DNA of 64,000 nt from an uncultured Eubacterium sp. (GCA_900544285.1 UQUT01000005.1:1-64000); one strand, 5' to 3'; shown: positions 35,302 to 44,310, counted from the first letter of the stretch. Notes: generated by a model not told the origin, from the sequence alone. Translations and numbers: made by a program.

Positions 35302-35329
35302 CCTACTTTTCTTTGAAAAGAAAAGTAGG
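35302..35329. repeat. 28-base perfect palindrome (13-base arms)
   Basis: Arms CCTACTTTTCTTT / AAAGAAAAGTAGG with a 2-base centre. The right side continues into the tandem repeat; 35315-35341 recurs exactly, inverted, at 24009-24035. Confidence 0.7.
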
Positions 35330-35580
35330 CAAAAGAAACTTCAGTTATCGGGGAGCATGTGCAGATTTTTAATTATCTGCACAGACAGGGCTTTTGCAAA
35401 AAGGCAAAAGAGACTTCAATTATCGGGGATGATATACAGATTTTTAATTATCTACGCAGACAGGGCTTTTGCAAAAAGGCAAAAGAAACTTCGGTTATCG
35501 GGGGTGATATACAGATTTTTAATTATCTGCACAGACGTGGTTTTTGCAAAAAGGCAAAAGAGACTTCAATTATCGGGGAG
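35328..35580. repeat. 75-base tandem repeat, three full units plus a partial fourth
   Basis: Units start at 35328, 35403, 35478 and 35553; the period is exactly 75 bases and the units differ by a few substitutions, with no insertions or deletions. Each starts GGCAAAAGA, contains TTATCGGGG, and carries a hairpin around ATTTTTAATTA (arms GTGCAGA / TCTGCAC in unit 1). Since 75 is a multiple of three, two frames stay open through the array and would encode 25-residue repeats, but they have no ribosome site. The whole 35246-35647 interval between manA and the GH94 gene is otherwise gene-free. Confidence 0.85.
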
Positions 35581-35594
35581 CCTTTTCAATCAAT

Positions 35595-35624
35595 CCGCGC
35601 CGCAGACGCACCGCTTCTATTCGA
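35595..35624 (+). repeat. dispersed 30-base repeat, copy 2
   Basis: Matches 28046-28075 with two differences. It follows the end of the 75-base array. Confidence 0.6.
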
Positions 35625-35647
35625 TCTTCTCTCTTATCTTTTATCTC

Positions 35648-35675
35648 AAAAAAGCCGCCCGAAGGCGGCTTTTTT
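35648..35675 (-). terminator. terminator of the GH94 gene
   Basis: Stem AAAAAAGCCGCC / GGCGGCTTTTTT with loop CGAA, at the stop codon. Confidence 0.88.
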
Positions 35676-37957
35676 CATCCTATATATACCGTTAAATTCA
35701 TCTTTTCGCCGACAGGCGCGATAATATTTCCCTGCGGATTTATTTCTTTTCCGTCAAGCTCAATTCTGCTGACCTTATCGCTCTTTCCGGAGCAAATGAA
35801 TTTTATATCGTATTCGCAACCGCGGAAAATCTTCTTTATCGAACACTCTCTCCACGAAAGTGGCAGGCACGGCTCGATACGCAAGCCTTCAAGCTCCGGA
35901 TGCAGTCCGAATATATATTCGACGGTGCTCTTGAGCAGCCACGAGCTTGCCGCCGTTCTCCAGCTCTGCCCGGGCGTTGCGTAACGATAGCCCGTTTCGG
36001 GAGCAAAATATGAGTTGTAAAGCGCGTAGGGCTCGCCGCATTTCGTTTCGTATTCGGTGTTTGTCACGAGTATCTTCTTCAGCCCCTCTTCAACCTTGTC
36101 CGGACGATGGAGCATACTGTCCGCCGCCAGCTTCCACGCGGAGGGGTGCAGATAGATACCGCCGTTATCCTGAACGCCGGGCGCCTTCTCCGCCATTGAG
36201 CCTATGTATGAATACTGATGCGAATATGCGGGATATGCAAGGCGGGTGCCGAGCTTCGTTTCAAGCAGTCTGTCCGCACTTTCCATAGCGATTCTGTCCT
36301 TGCCGTCCTTTGCGGCACCGGAAAGCACCGCCCAGAGCTGAGAAATGAGGAATATCTTTCCCTCCTCGCAGTCCTTTGACCCCATAATTATATCGTCGTC
36401 TGTGCGGGCATAGATATAATATTCGCCGTCCCAGCCGTATTTATCGATACGCTCACGCATTGTCTCTCCTCTTTCGGCGGCGGTTTTTGCGTCGTTATCT
36501 CTGCCCATAGCCTTTGCGAGCCTGCCGAAGGTTGCATTCGCTCTGTACCACGCAAGCGTAAGCCAAACGGAAACGCCCTTGCCTTCAAGTCCCGCATAGT
36601 TTACGCAGTCGTTCCAGTCGCCGCCCCATATGCGGACGAGCCCGTAAAGCCCGGTAAAATTCCAGAGGAAGTCGACAGAGCGACGGAGATGCTCATACAC
36701 GCTTGCAACGGAGCCGTTATTGAAGGCGACTTCTTCGTTTAAGAGGTTTATATCACCGATTTCCTTTATTATCGTGTCTGCGGCAAACGTCATCCAGACA
36801 GTGTTATCCGCAAATTTTCTGTCGCGCACCGCGCCGTCGATTATCGTTCTCGGTGCATAGCCGTTCTCATACTGATACGAAAGAATTCTTTTCAGTCTTT
36901 CCCACGCGAGTCGGGGATTTACACAGGCAAGACATTCCGTATCGCTTGTCAGGTCTCTGTAACCGTTGTGACGGACTCTTGCCCATCTGCTGCCCATATC
37001 CGCCGCGTATTTCATCCAGCCGTTTATGAGCTTGTCATAGTCGCCCCACGGGGTCTTTATTTCAACGCCGCGGAGTCTCTCCGCATATTTTGCCTCCATA
37101 CGGGCAAATTCCTTTTCCGTTTCCTCTGCGGAAAGTGCGCGGATTTCTCCTCTGTCATAAGCCACACCGACGGTTATATGAACCGTCCTTTTTTCGCCGG
37201 GGAGGAGGGTCATATCGTTCTGCAAAACAAGGCAGAGCTTTTCGGAGTTGCAATCGGTATTCTGACATTTCAGCCCCTTTTCGAGTGCCGACGGGTGCTG
37301 CTCGTCACCGTAAGGACCTATGAACGCATTGCGCCTTGAATCAAAGCCCGAAATTTTGTCGCTCGACGCCATAAAAGCGAACATCTCGCGGTTTCGGGGA
37401 AGGTCGGGGTCGGGATAGAATTCCGTATAAAACCGCCCCCAGACAGCATTTTTATCTTCGTCTCCGCCGCCGATGCAGGTGTTATATCCCTGCGGGCGAT
37501 ACGTTCCGTCAACCTCTGTTTTTGCATAGGAAACAAGCGAAAGATGTCTCTCTTTATCTGATACGTTTTCAAGCGTTACGCTCCATACCTCGTGCATACC
37601 CTCGCACGGGACGAATATCCTCAGCGCGCTTTTTATACTGTTTTTCTGCTGACTTATAACGGTCGAGCCGTTTTTATGGGCGCAGAGATAGTCAGTATAG
37701 CCGGAGTGCATGGGCAAAGCGCAGATGCTGAAATATTTTCCGTCCTCACAGACAAAAAGGTTTCTGTTTGAAAGAAGAAACACCCTCCTGCCCATATCGT
37801 CCTGCGCGATACCTTCTCCGTAGCCGACCTGCGAGGTAAACGTTATGTATTCGTCGTTATACATATAGTTATACCAATGGCGCGGAGTTTCGGGCTCCGT
37901 TATGAAAAATGTTTCTCCTTTTTCGGAAAAATGACCGTACTGCTTTGTTCTGTCCAT
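35675..37957 (-). CDS. GH94-family sugar phosphorylase (cellobiose-phosphorylase type)
   Basis: 760 residues, close to the 790-810 usual for the family. It has the N-terminal beta-sandwich (about 1-270), a linker, the (alpha/alpha)6 barrel (about 300-700) and a short C-terminal strand domain. The general acid Asp lies in WGGDWNDCVN (about residue 440), as in cellobiose and chitobiose phosphorylases; phosphate-contacting blocks such as GVQDNGGIYLHPSAWKL and GQSWRTAASSW are present. It would split a beta-linked disaccharide with phosphate to give sugar-1-phosphate, in the cytosol (no signal peptide). The exact disaccharide cannot be told. It follows the M23 gene after 37 bases. Confidence 0.88.
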   Translation of the reverse strand: MDRTKQYGHFSEKGETFFITEPETPRHWYNYMYNDEYITFTSQVGYGEGIAQDDMGRRVFLLSNRNLFVCEDGKYFSICALPMHSGYTDYLCAHKNGSTVISQQKNSIKSALRIFVPCEGMHEVWSVTLENVSDKERHLSLVSYAKTEVDGTYRPQGYNTCIGGGDEDKNAVWGRFYTEFYPDPDLPRNREMFAFMASSDKISGFDSRRNAFIGPYGDEQHPSALEKGLKCQNTDCNSEKLCLVLQNDMTLLPGEKRTVHITVGVAYDRGEIRALSAEETEKEFARMEAKYAERLRGVEIKTPWGDYDKLINGWMKYAADMGSRWARVRHNGYRDLTSDTECLACVNPRLAWERLKRILSYQYENGYAPRTIIDGAVRDRKFADNTVWMTFAADTIIKEIGDINLLNEEVAFNNGSVASVYEHLRRSVDFLWNFTGLYGLVRIWGGDWNDCVNYAGLEGKGVSVWLTLAWYRANATFGRLAKAMGRDNDAKTAAERGETMRERIDKYGWDGEYYIYARTDDDIIMGSKDCEEGKIFLISQLWAVLSGAAKDGKDRIAMESADRLLETKLGTRLAYPAYSHQYSYIGSMAEKAPGVQDNGGIYLHPSAWKLAADSMLHRPDKVEEGLKKILVTNTEYETKCGEPYALYNSYFAPETGYRYATPGQSWRTAASSWLLKSTVEYIFGLHPELEGLRIEPCLPLSWRECSIKKIFRGCEYDIKFICSGKSDKVSRIELDGKEINPQGNIIAPVGEKMNLTVYIG

Positions 37958-37994
37958 AAAAGCGAGTCCTTTCAGAAATGTTTATATAAATTTT

Positions 37995-39446
37995 TCAGTT
38001 CGGGTACGGCAGGTAGTCCCTCGGATTTACTCTGACATATGAACCTGAAATATATTTCCTTATCTCGAAATGCAGGTGCGTTCCCGCATAAGGGTTTGAT
38101 GTTGTCGGCGACGGGCTGACCCTTCCCGTGTTTCCGCTGTAACCGATGATATCCCCCTGCGAGACCCTGTCTCCGACGGATACCGTTTTCGATTTCAGAT
38201 GTGCGTAATATGTAAGGTAGCCGTTTCTGTGGTCGATGACTACATACGTTCCGTATGTCCAGCGGAGATCGGATTTTGAAAAATATCCGTCGTTATAAGC
38301 ACAGATGACCGTACCGCTCATCGAAGCGGTTATAGGCGCGCCGTAATAAACACCGAAGTCGATGCCGCCGTGCGAGTTTGAGCCGCCGTAATACTGGGTG
38401 ACGCCGTAATTTGCGCCGCCCTGAGCGGCTGTCCGGAACGGCATTGCAAAAGTTTCCTCTTTTTTCTTTGTGCCGATTGCGATGACCTTTGCGACGGGCT
38501 CCGTCACGGAGGAGGAGACAAGCTCGCTCTTCGTCTCGACCCCGCGCTCATAGGTTATTTTATATGTATTTTCCGTGTATCCGTCCTTGCCCTTTGCGCG
38601 CGTCCTGCGCTCGCCCTCGGGGATGGTATCGTCATAGACGTATCTGACGGGATAAGCGACCGTGTTTTCCTTTTTGGTTACTGTTTCGTATGTAAAAACT
38701 GGCTTTGTCCCGACGCGAACCTTCGCCGCTTCCGGGGAAAGTGTTTTTTCGGATATCACCCTGCGGGAGATTTCCTTCCCCCTCTCATAGGTGACCTCAT
38801 AAACCGCGGTTTTTCTTCCGTTTCTCCCTGCGGACACGGTTATCCGATCGTCCTCATAAAGTGAAGAGTCCTTTATGAGCTCCGTTTCAAACGGCACTTC
38901 CTCCGTCTCCGTGACGGTCTCACTTGTATAAATCGGCTTTGTGCCGATGATAATGACTCTCTTCTCCGCCTCGGATATCACGGTTTCAACCGTCTCCGTG
39001 CCGATGAGAATTCCGTCCTCGTAAATGCTCTTCTCGGTTATCTGCAAAAGCCCCGATCTGCCGTTCACGGAAACATACCGGAAGTCCTCATATTCCTCGT
39101 CCGACCGGACATATTCGGTATCAAAAGGGATTTTTTCGATGCGGGAGATTTCCCTCTCCTCGGTCACGGGCGTCCTCGCCGTGGTCGTCTGCGCGGGCTC
39201 TGCCGGCTCGTCTTGCCCTGCGGGCGCTGTCGACGTAAACTGCGCGTCCCTTTCGGGCTCGGTCGTCGCAGGGGTAACCCTCTCCGTTGACGCAGTCTGC
39301 CCTGCTCTGTCCGTAAATTCATGCGCGCTCTGCGTCTCAGTCATGCGTCCCGAAACGTCCCTACATGATGCAAAAACCGTCGCCGCAAGCATGGCGGCGG
39401 AAAACAAAAGGAATATCCTTTCCCGTTTTTTTCTTTGTTCTGACAT
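37995..39446 (-). CDS. G5-domain M23 peptidase lipoprotein
   Basis: 483 residues from the ATG at 39446. Lipoprotein signal peptide with lipobox TVFASC, then a Thr/Glu-rich linker (about 30-95), three G5 domains in tandem (about 100-175, 176-250, 251-325, each ending in IGTKP- or IGTKK-like strands) and a LytM/M23 metallopeptidase domain at about 345-483. The zinc ligands are present in NSHGGIDFG and THLHFE. G5 domains bind glycans, so it is a cell-wall hydrolase held at the membrane. Its promoter is clear and its reading direction matches GH94 downstream. Confidence 0.92.
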   Translation of the reverse strand: MSEQRKKRERIFLLFSAAMLAATVFASCRDVSGRMTETQSAHEFTDRAGQTASTERVTPATTEPERDAQFTSTAPAGQDEPAEPAQTTTARTPVTEEREISRIEKIPFDTEYVRSDEEYEDFRYVSVNGRSGLLQITEKSIYEDGILIGTETVETVISEAEKRVIIIGTKPIYTSETVTETEEVPFETELIKDSSLYEDDRITVSAGRNGRKTAVYEVTYERGKEISRRVISEKTLSPEAAKVRVGTKPVFTYETVTKKENTVAYPVRYVYDDTIPEGERRTRAKGKDGYTENTYKITYERGVETKSELVSSSVTEPVAKVIAIGTKKKEETFAMPFRTAAQGGANYGVTQYYGGSNSHGGIDFGVYYGAPITASMSGTVICAYNDGYFSKSDLRWTYGTYVVIDHRNGYLTYYAHLKSKTVSVGDRVSQGDIIGYSGNTGRVSPSPTTSNPYAGTHLHFEIRKYISGSYVRVNPRDYLPYPN

Positions 39447-39506
39447 AATAAAATACCGCTTTCCTTCCGTAAATACAGCACAACCGTATTTACCTGCTCT
39501 GACAAA

Positions 39507-39536
39507 ATTATATAATAGCGCAGAGCACCTTTTCAA
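39507..39536 (-). promoter_or_regulatory. promoter of the M23 lipoprotein gene
   Basis: On the minus strand TTGAAA (39536-39531), 18-base spacer, TATAAT (39512-39507). Confidence 0.7.
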
Positions 39537-39645
39537 GCGATAAATTGAGGGTGCGGAGGCACAATATTCCTTCTCCGCGGTATCCCGCGGGAGTATCCCC
39601 TTCCGCGGCACATATTATATCACATTTCCTTCCGAAAATCAAGAC

Positions 39646-39674
39646 TTGTATTTTCCCCCTCGGCGATTTATAAT
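39646..39674 (+). promoter_or_regulatory. promoter of the ABC transporter gene
   Basis: TTGTAT (39646-39651), 17-base spacer, TATAAT (39669-39674). The interval between the two divergent promoters contains GC-rich CCGCGG repeats that could form an operator or hairpin. Confidence 0.7.
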
Positions 39675-39715
39675 CTAAAATACTATAATACGATCAGAAA
39701 ATATAAAAGGACGTG

Positions 39716-41704
39716 ATGAAAATGAACCGCCCACCGAAAGACCAAGGACTTATGAAAAGTCCCATGGACAAAATGCGCGAGCCGAAGCCGAAAAACATAA
39801 AAGAGGTTCCTGGGTATCTGAAAAGAGTAATCTCCAAATTCTTTTACAGACTCTTCTATATTTTCACCCTCGTCTGGGAGGCAAAGCCGAGCGTCCTGTT
39901 TCTTATTTCGCTCTTCTCGATAATCCTCGGAATTCTGCCGGCGGTGTCTGCGTCGATAGCAAAGGACATCTTAAACCGCCTTGCGGTCGATTATGCGCTG
40001 GTTAAAGCCGGAGAAGGCAGCGCCGACGCAATGCTCAATGAAATACTTATGCTGCTCGTATGGCAGTTTGCGATAATCTTCGCAACGTCCGTCGTTTCAA
40101 GCCTGAAAACCTACACAACGAGAATCGCAAGCGAGCTCGTTGCGCACAGGACAAACGTCAAAATAATGGAAAAGGCAAAGAATATCGATGTTTCGAGCTT
40201 TGACCGCCCCGATTTTTATGAAAAGCTGGAAAATGCTTCGCGCGAGGCGGGCAACCGACCGATGCAGATCCTTTCCGCAACGTTCTCCTGCATCTCCGCC
40301 GTAATCAGTATGGTTTCGTTTATCGTTATCCTTGCCGGAATTCCGGGCGAAATACATATTGCGGGCCTGAGTATGAAAACGGGCGGCTTTGCGCCCGTGG
40401 CAGTTGCCCTCGTTGCGATACCCTCTGCTGTCATTTCCTTTGTTTACAGGCGCAAGGTGTTTGATTTTGCCCGCCGCCGCTCAAAGGACAGGCGACAGTT
40501 CAATTATTATAAAGGCCTTATGACGAACAAGGATATGGTCAAAGAGATCCGCCTTTTCGGTCTTTCGGATACCTTCATTGAAAGATATAAAAGCATCTTC
40601 GGGCATTATTTCAAGGGGCTGCGCCACATATATTTTTCGGAGGGCGCATGGAATCTTCTGATGTCGATGTTGTCTTCGGCTGTCAACTGCGTGCTCTTTC
40701 TGCTGATTGCAAAGGGCGTCATCGCGGGCGACTTTGAAGTCGGTAACTATTCGCTTTATACCGGCGCGCTGAACTCGATCGCAAGCGGAATTTCAACCCT
40801 CATAAACGCCACGGCGTCTATTTACGAAGGCACTCTCTTCATCGACAATCTCATAACATTTATAGACGAAAAAACCGAGATAGTGCCTTCGCTTCCCGTC
40901 CCTCGCCATCCGCAGCGTCACATCGCTCATAAAATCGAGCTGAAAAACGTTTCCTTCCGCTATCCGGGCACGGAGCGGGACGTTATAAAGAATATGTCCG
41001 TTACCTTCGAGCCGGGGGAGACGGTCGTTTTAGTCGGGCTGAACGGCGCGGGAAAGACGACCCTCATAAAACTCATAACCAGGCTTTACGACCCGACGGA
41101 GGGCGTCATTCTTCTGGACGGGCACGACATAAGAGAATACGACACAAGCGAGCTTTATTCGATATACGGAATAATATTTCAGGATTTCGGCAGGTACGCC
41201 GTTTCCGTGCGCGAGAATGTTTCGTTTTCGGATATAAACGCCCCGACAGACGAGGAGAGAGTTTCAAAGGCGGCGAAGGAAAGCGGCGCCGAGGACTTTA
41301 TAAAAAATCTGCCCCACGGCTACGATACGGCTCTGATGAGATATTTCGAGGAGGACGGCATCGAGCTTTCAACGGGTCAATGGCAGAAGCTCTCGGTTGC
41401 GAGAGCGTTCTATTCGGATTCCGATATTCTCATTCTTGACGAGCCGACGGCGGCTCTTGACGCCATTGCGGAACAGGAGATATATTCCCAGTTTGACAGT
41501 CTCCGCCGCGACAAGACGACGGTTTTCGTTTCACACCGTCTTTCCAGCGCAACAACGGCAGATAAGATCCTCGTCCTTGAAAACGGGCAGATCATCGAGA
41601 GCGGAACGCACCGGGAGCTTATGCAGAAGGGCGGCAGATATTGCGAGCTTTTCTCAACTCAGGCGCAGAGATATATCGATTCTGAAAGCGAAATCATGAA
41701 GTAA
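39716..41704 (+). CDS. ABC exporter, fused permease and ATPase
   Basis: 662 residues from the ATG at 39716 (AAAGG five bases before it; ATG at 39722 is also possible). A membrane domain with about six segments (residues 50-350) is followed by an ATPase: Walker A GLNGAGKTT, Q-loop IIFQDF, signature LSTGQWQKLSVARAF, Walker B ILILDEPTAALD, H-loop VFVSHR. The signature is LSTGQ instead of LSGGQ, as in a subgroup of peptide/lantibiotic-type exporters. It probably works as a homodimer, since no partner gene adjoins. The substrate is unknown. Confidence 0.9.
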   Translation: MKMNRPPKDQGLMKSPMDKMREPKPKNIKEVPGYLKRVISKFFYRLFYIFTLVWEAKPSVLFLISLFSIILGILPAVSASIAKDILNRLAVDYALVKAGEGSADAMLNEILMLLVWQFAIIFATSVVSSLKTYTTRIASELVAHRTNVKIMEKAKNIDVSSFDRPDFYEKLENASREAGNRPMQILSATFSCISAVISMVSFIVILAGIPGEIHIAGLSMKTGGFAPVAVALVAIPSAVISFVYRRKVFDFARRRSKDRRQFNYYKGLMTNKDMVKEIRLFGLSDTFIERYKSIFGHYFKGLRHIYFSEGAWNLLMSMLSSAVNCVLFLLIAKGVIAGDFEVGNYSLYTGALNSIASGISTLINATASIYEGTLFIDNLITFIDEKTEIVPSLPVPRHPQRHIAHKIELKNVSFRYPGTERDVIKNMSVTFEPGETVVLVGLNGAGKTTLIKLITRLYDPTEGVILLDGHDIREYDTSELYSIYGIIFQDFGRYAVSVRENVSFSDINAPTDEERVSKAAKESGAEDFIKNLPHGYDTALMRYFEEDGIELSTGQWQKLSVARAFYSDSDILILDEPTAALDAIAEQEIYSQFDSLRRDKTTVFVSHRLSSATTADKILVLENGQIIESGTHRELMQKGGRYCELFSTQAQRYIDSESEIMK

Positions 41705-41706
41705 CG

Positions 41707-41747
41707 AAAAATCGGAGAAAGCCGAAAGCCTTCTCCGATTTTCTTTT
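41707..41747. terminator. terminator between the ABC gene and the decarboxylase genes
   Basis: Stem AAAAATCGGAGAA / TTCTCCGATTTT with a short inner loop and T-run on the plus strand; the A-rich left side could serve the minus strand as well. Confidence 0.85.
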
Positions 41748-41897
41748 TTATTGTTTGTCTCCGCCGTTTTTCGGCTTTGTCAGCACTCCGAGGAGCACGA
41801 CTGCGAGAATTATCACGATTGTTACGATAAATATTCCCGCCATCCCTTTTGCCATAATCGGCAAGGTCTTGAGAAACGCATTAAAATCTATATTCAT
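41748..41897 (-). CDS. 49-residue OadG-like gamma subunit of a sodium-pump decarboxylase
   Basis: 49 residues read on the minus strand from ATG at 41897 to TAA at 41748: a short polar start, one membrane helix (about residues 20-39, IFIVTIVIILAVVLLGVL) and a short tail TKPKNGGDKQ. AAGGTGG precedes the ATG by about 9 bases, and the gene starts 14 bases after the beta-subunit stop. Position and layout fit the gamma (OadG) subunit, which anchors the carboxyltransferase to the beta subunit; it is, however, shorter than usual and has no proline-rich or zinc-binding tail. Confidence 0.7.
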   Translation of the reverse strand: MNIDFNAFLKTLPIMAKGMAGIFIVTIVIILAVVLLGVLTKPKNGGDKQ

Positions 41898-41911
41898 ACC
41901 ACTTCACCACC

Positions 41912-43039
41912 TTAACCGAGCAATGTCAGCAGAAGTCCGCCTGCGATGACGGAGGCAATCTGCCCCGAAACGTTTACGCCTATCGAATGCATAAGAAGGA
42001 AGTTCTGCGGATCCTCCTTAAGCCCCATTTTGTGAATTACTCTTGCGGACATCGGGAATGCCGAAATGCCCGCCGCGCCGATCATCGGGTTTATCTTCTT
42101 ACCATGCGGCAGGAAGATGTTTATCAGCTTTGCGATTATAACGCCGCCAGCCGTATCGAATATGAATGCGACAAGTCCGAGCGCGATTATGATCAGGGTG
42201 TCTGCCGTGAGGAAATATTCAGCCTGCATCCTTGATGCGATAGTGATTCCGAGAAGAATCGTCACAAGGTTTGAAAGCACCTTCTGCGCCGTTTCGGAGA
42301 GCGAATCGAGCACGCCGCATTCGCGGAGCAGGTTTCCGAACATAAGAAATCCGATGAGCGCAACGCTTCTCGGAGAAACGATGCCCGTTATCATCGTTAT
42401 GATTATCGGGAAAAGAATTTTGGTCGTTTTTGAAACGGACTTTTCCTGATAAGGCATACGGATGAGACGTTCCTTTTTCGTTGTCAGCAGCTTGATGACG
42501 GGCGGCTGAATGATCGGAACGAGAGCCATATAAGAATACGCCGCAACCATTATCGCGCCGAGATATTTCGAGCCGAGGAAGTTTGCAACAAAGATCGATG
42601 TCGGCCCGTCCGCCGTACCGATAACGCCGATGGACGCAGCGTCCTTCAGATCAAAGCCGAGGAGCGCCGCAAGGCTGAACGTAAAGAAAATACCGAATTG
42701 CGCCGCCGCGCCGAAGATCATCAGCTTGGGGTTTGAAAGAAGCGGCTCGAAATCGATCATCGCTCCGATGCCGATGAAGAGCAGGAGCGGAAAAAGCTCG
42801 TTCGCTATGCCCGATTCGAAGAGAACGTCGATAACGCCGATTTCTTTTACGCCGTCATAAATCTGCGTGACCGCGCCGGAAAGCGGCAGGTTGACGAGAA
42901 TCGCACCGAAGCCCATCGGCAGAAGAAGCGTCGGCTCCATATCCTTTTTTATTGCGAGGTATATCAGCACCCCGCCGATTATCCACATAACGACCATTTG
43001 CCACGTTATGTTTGTAATGTTTGAAAACAATGCTCCCAT
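41912..43039 (-). CDS. sodium-translocating decarboxylase beta subunit (OadB/GcdB/MmdB)
   Basis: 375 residues with about nine membrane segments. This subunit decarboxylates the biotin-bound CO2 and pumps sodium out. The conserved intramembrane blocks are visible: LFIGIGAMIDFEPLL (Asp), GTADGPTSIFVANFLG, and GAAGISAFPMSARV near residues 320-335. Substrate identity (oxaloacetate, methylmalonyl-CoA or glutaconyl-CoA) depends on the carboxyltransferase, which is not in the window. It is divergent from the dehydrogenase/fumarase operon, which makes an oxaloacetate link plausible but not shown. Confidence 0.92.
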   Translation of the reverse strand: MGALFSNITNITWQMVVMWIIGGVLIYLAIKKDMEPTLLLPMGFGAILVNLPLSGAVTQIYDGVKEIGVIDVLFESGIANELFPLLLFIGIGAMIDFEPLLSNPKLMIFGAAAQFGIFFTFSLAALLGFDLKDAASIGVIGTADGPTSIFVANFLGSKYLGAIMVAAYSYMALVPIIQPPVIKLLTTKKERLIRMPYQEKSVSKTTKILFPIIITMITGIVSPRSVALIGFLMFGNLLRECGVLDSLSETAQKVLSNLVTILLGITIASRMQAEYFLTADTLIIIALGLVAFIFDTAGGVIIAKLINIFLPHGKKINPMIGAAGISAFPMSARVIHKMGLKEDPQNFLLMHSIGVNVSGQIASVIAGGLLLTLLG

Positions 43040-43086
43040 GAATGTCCTCCGAATATTTTGTCAGGGAATTGAAAAATGATGAGTGA

Positions 43087-43115
43087 ATATTATCATATTT
43101 CTCCGTATTTTTCAA
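43087..43115 (-). promoter_or_regulatory. promoter of the decarboxylase beta/gamma genes
   Basis: On the minus strand TTGAAA (43115-43110), 17-base spacer, TAATAT (43092-43087). Confidence 0.6.
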
Positions 43116-43264
43116 GTATATTCCGGACAATATTTTTTATCCGCCGGATTTATTTGAATTTTATGTAATGCCGACGTCCGAAATGAGGGAAAATCAGTGC
43201 ATAATGAACAAATTTCCCGTTTAAAAAACCTTCTCCGCGGCGGATTTCTGTGATTAAGCCCTCT

Positions 43265-43333
43265 GCATATCGATATATGCATAACCGATATGAAAAATCA
43301 GCAATTGCATAATCGCTCGATTTATGATAGAAT
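43265..43333 (+). promoter_or_regulatory. promoter and palindromic site of the Flx-Hdr-fumarate reductase operon
   Basis: TTGCAT (43305-43310), 17-base spacer, TAGAAT (43328-43333), 33 bases before the first ATG. Upstream, near 43265-43281, GCATATCGATATATGC is a near-perfect palindrome that may be an operator. The rest of the 43040-43365 interval shows no gene. Confidence 0.6.
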
Positions 43334-43365
43334 ATGTAAAACAAATATTTTGGGAGGTATTTTTT

Positions 43366-44310
43366 ATGAACAAAATCTCAATCATCGGAACCGGAAGCGT
43401 AGGTTCCACAATCGCGTATTCCCTTGCGATACTCGGAATGGCGTCTGAAATAGTCATGATAGACATAAACAGCGAGAAGGCTCTCGGCGAAGCGCTCGAT
43501 ATCAGACAGGGCACTCCCTTCTGCAGTCCCTGCTCCATTTATGCCGGAAGCTACCCCGACGCGGCAGGCTCGAACATCGTCATTCTCACATCGGGCATTG
43601 CAAGAAAACCCGGTCAGTCGCGCCTTGAGCTCGCGCAGACAAACGTAAACATAACAAAGAGTATTATCCCCGAGATAACAAAATACGCTCCGGACGCAAC
43701 ATACATAATCGTAAGCAACCCCGTGGATATCCTTACTTATACATTCCACAAATTTTCGGACCTGCCCGAAAACCGCATAATCGGCTCGGGAACAATCCTC
43801 GACACCGCACGTCTCCGCGCAAGACTCTCCGAATATTACAACATCAGCCAGAGCAACGTTCACGCTTATGTTTTCGGCGAGCACGGCGATTCCTCATTCA
43901 TTCCGTGGTCGGTTGCGAACATCTCAAACGTGCCGATTTCAAAATGCAATGAACTGATTTCCCTTCCGGGCATGGAAAGCCCCGCTCTCAATTTTGACGA
44001 AATCGAACAGTACGTAAGAAAGTCCGGCGGCAGAGTCATCGCGCGCAAGGGCGCAACCTTCTATGCGGTATCGATTTCCGTTTGCCACATATGCAAATGC
44101 CTGCTTGCGGGAATAGATACAACGATGACCGTTTCCACAATGATGCACGGCGAATACGGCATAGACGACGTCTGCCTCAGCACTCTCAACCTTGTCGGTC
44201 ACGACGGCATAAGAGGCAAGGTAAACGTACCGCTGACGGATGAAGAAACCGCAAAGCTCCGTTTCAGCGCGGACACCCTCAAGGGCGTAATCAAGAACCT
44301 CAATATCTGA
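43366..44310 (+). CDS. LDH/MDH-family NAD-dependent dehydrogenase, possibly malate dehydrogenase
   Basis: 314 residues from the ATG at 43366 with GGGAGG upstream. Rossmann start IIGTGSVGSTIA, catalytic Asp147 and Arg150 in LDTARLRARL, His173 in GEHGDS. The residue that decides substrate in this family (Gln102 in Bacillus lactate dehydrogenase) corresponds to Arg80 in GIARKPGQSR, the residue found in malate dehydrogenases; other sites (GEHGDSSF, Thr231 in KGATFY) look like lactate dehydrogenase. The next gene is fumarase, and a fumarate reductase closes the operon, so reduction of oxaloacetate to malate is the likelier job. Lactate dehydrogenase cannot be excluded. Confidence 0.8.
   Translation: MNKISIIGTGSVGSTIAYSLAILGMASEIVMIDINSEKALGEALDIRQGTPFCSPCSIYAGSYPDAAGSNIVILTSGIARKPGQSRLELAQTNVNITKSIIPEITKYAPDATYIIVSNPVDILTYTFHKFSDLPENRIIGSGTILDTARLRARLSEYYNISQSNVHAYVFGEHGDSSFIPWSVANISNVPISKCNELISLPGMESPALNFDEIEQYVRKSGGRVIARKGATFYAVSISVCHICKCLLAGIDTTMTVSTMMHGEYGIDDVCLSTLNLVGHDGIRGKVNVPLTDEETAKLRFSADTLKGVIKNLNI

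Noticed and set aside
35328..35580. CRISPR array
   Set aside because: The 75-base units are contiguous and similar along their whole length; there are no unique spacers and no cas genes.
35258..35695. Repetitive 145-codon frame across the 75-base array
   Set aside because: No ribosome site or promoter seen; two frames are equally open because the period is a multiple of three. Kept as a repeat, with coding left as a question.
43366..44310. Plain lactate dehydrogenase call
   Set aside because: Arg at the specificity position and the fumarase/fumarate reductase context make that label unsafe; kept as LDH/MDH family.
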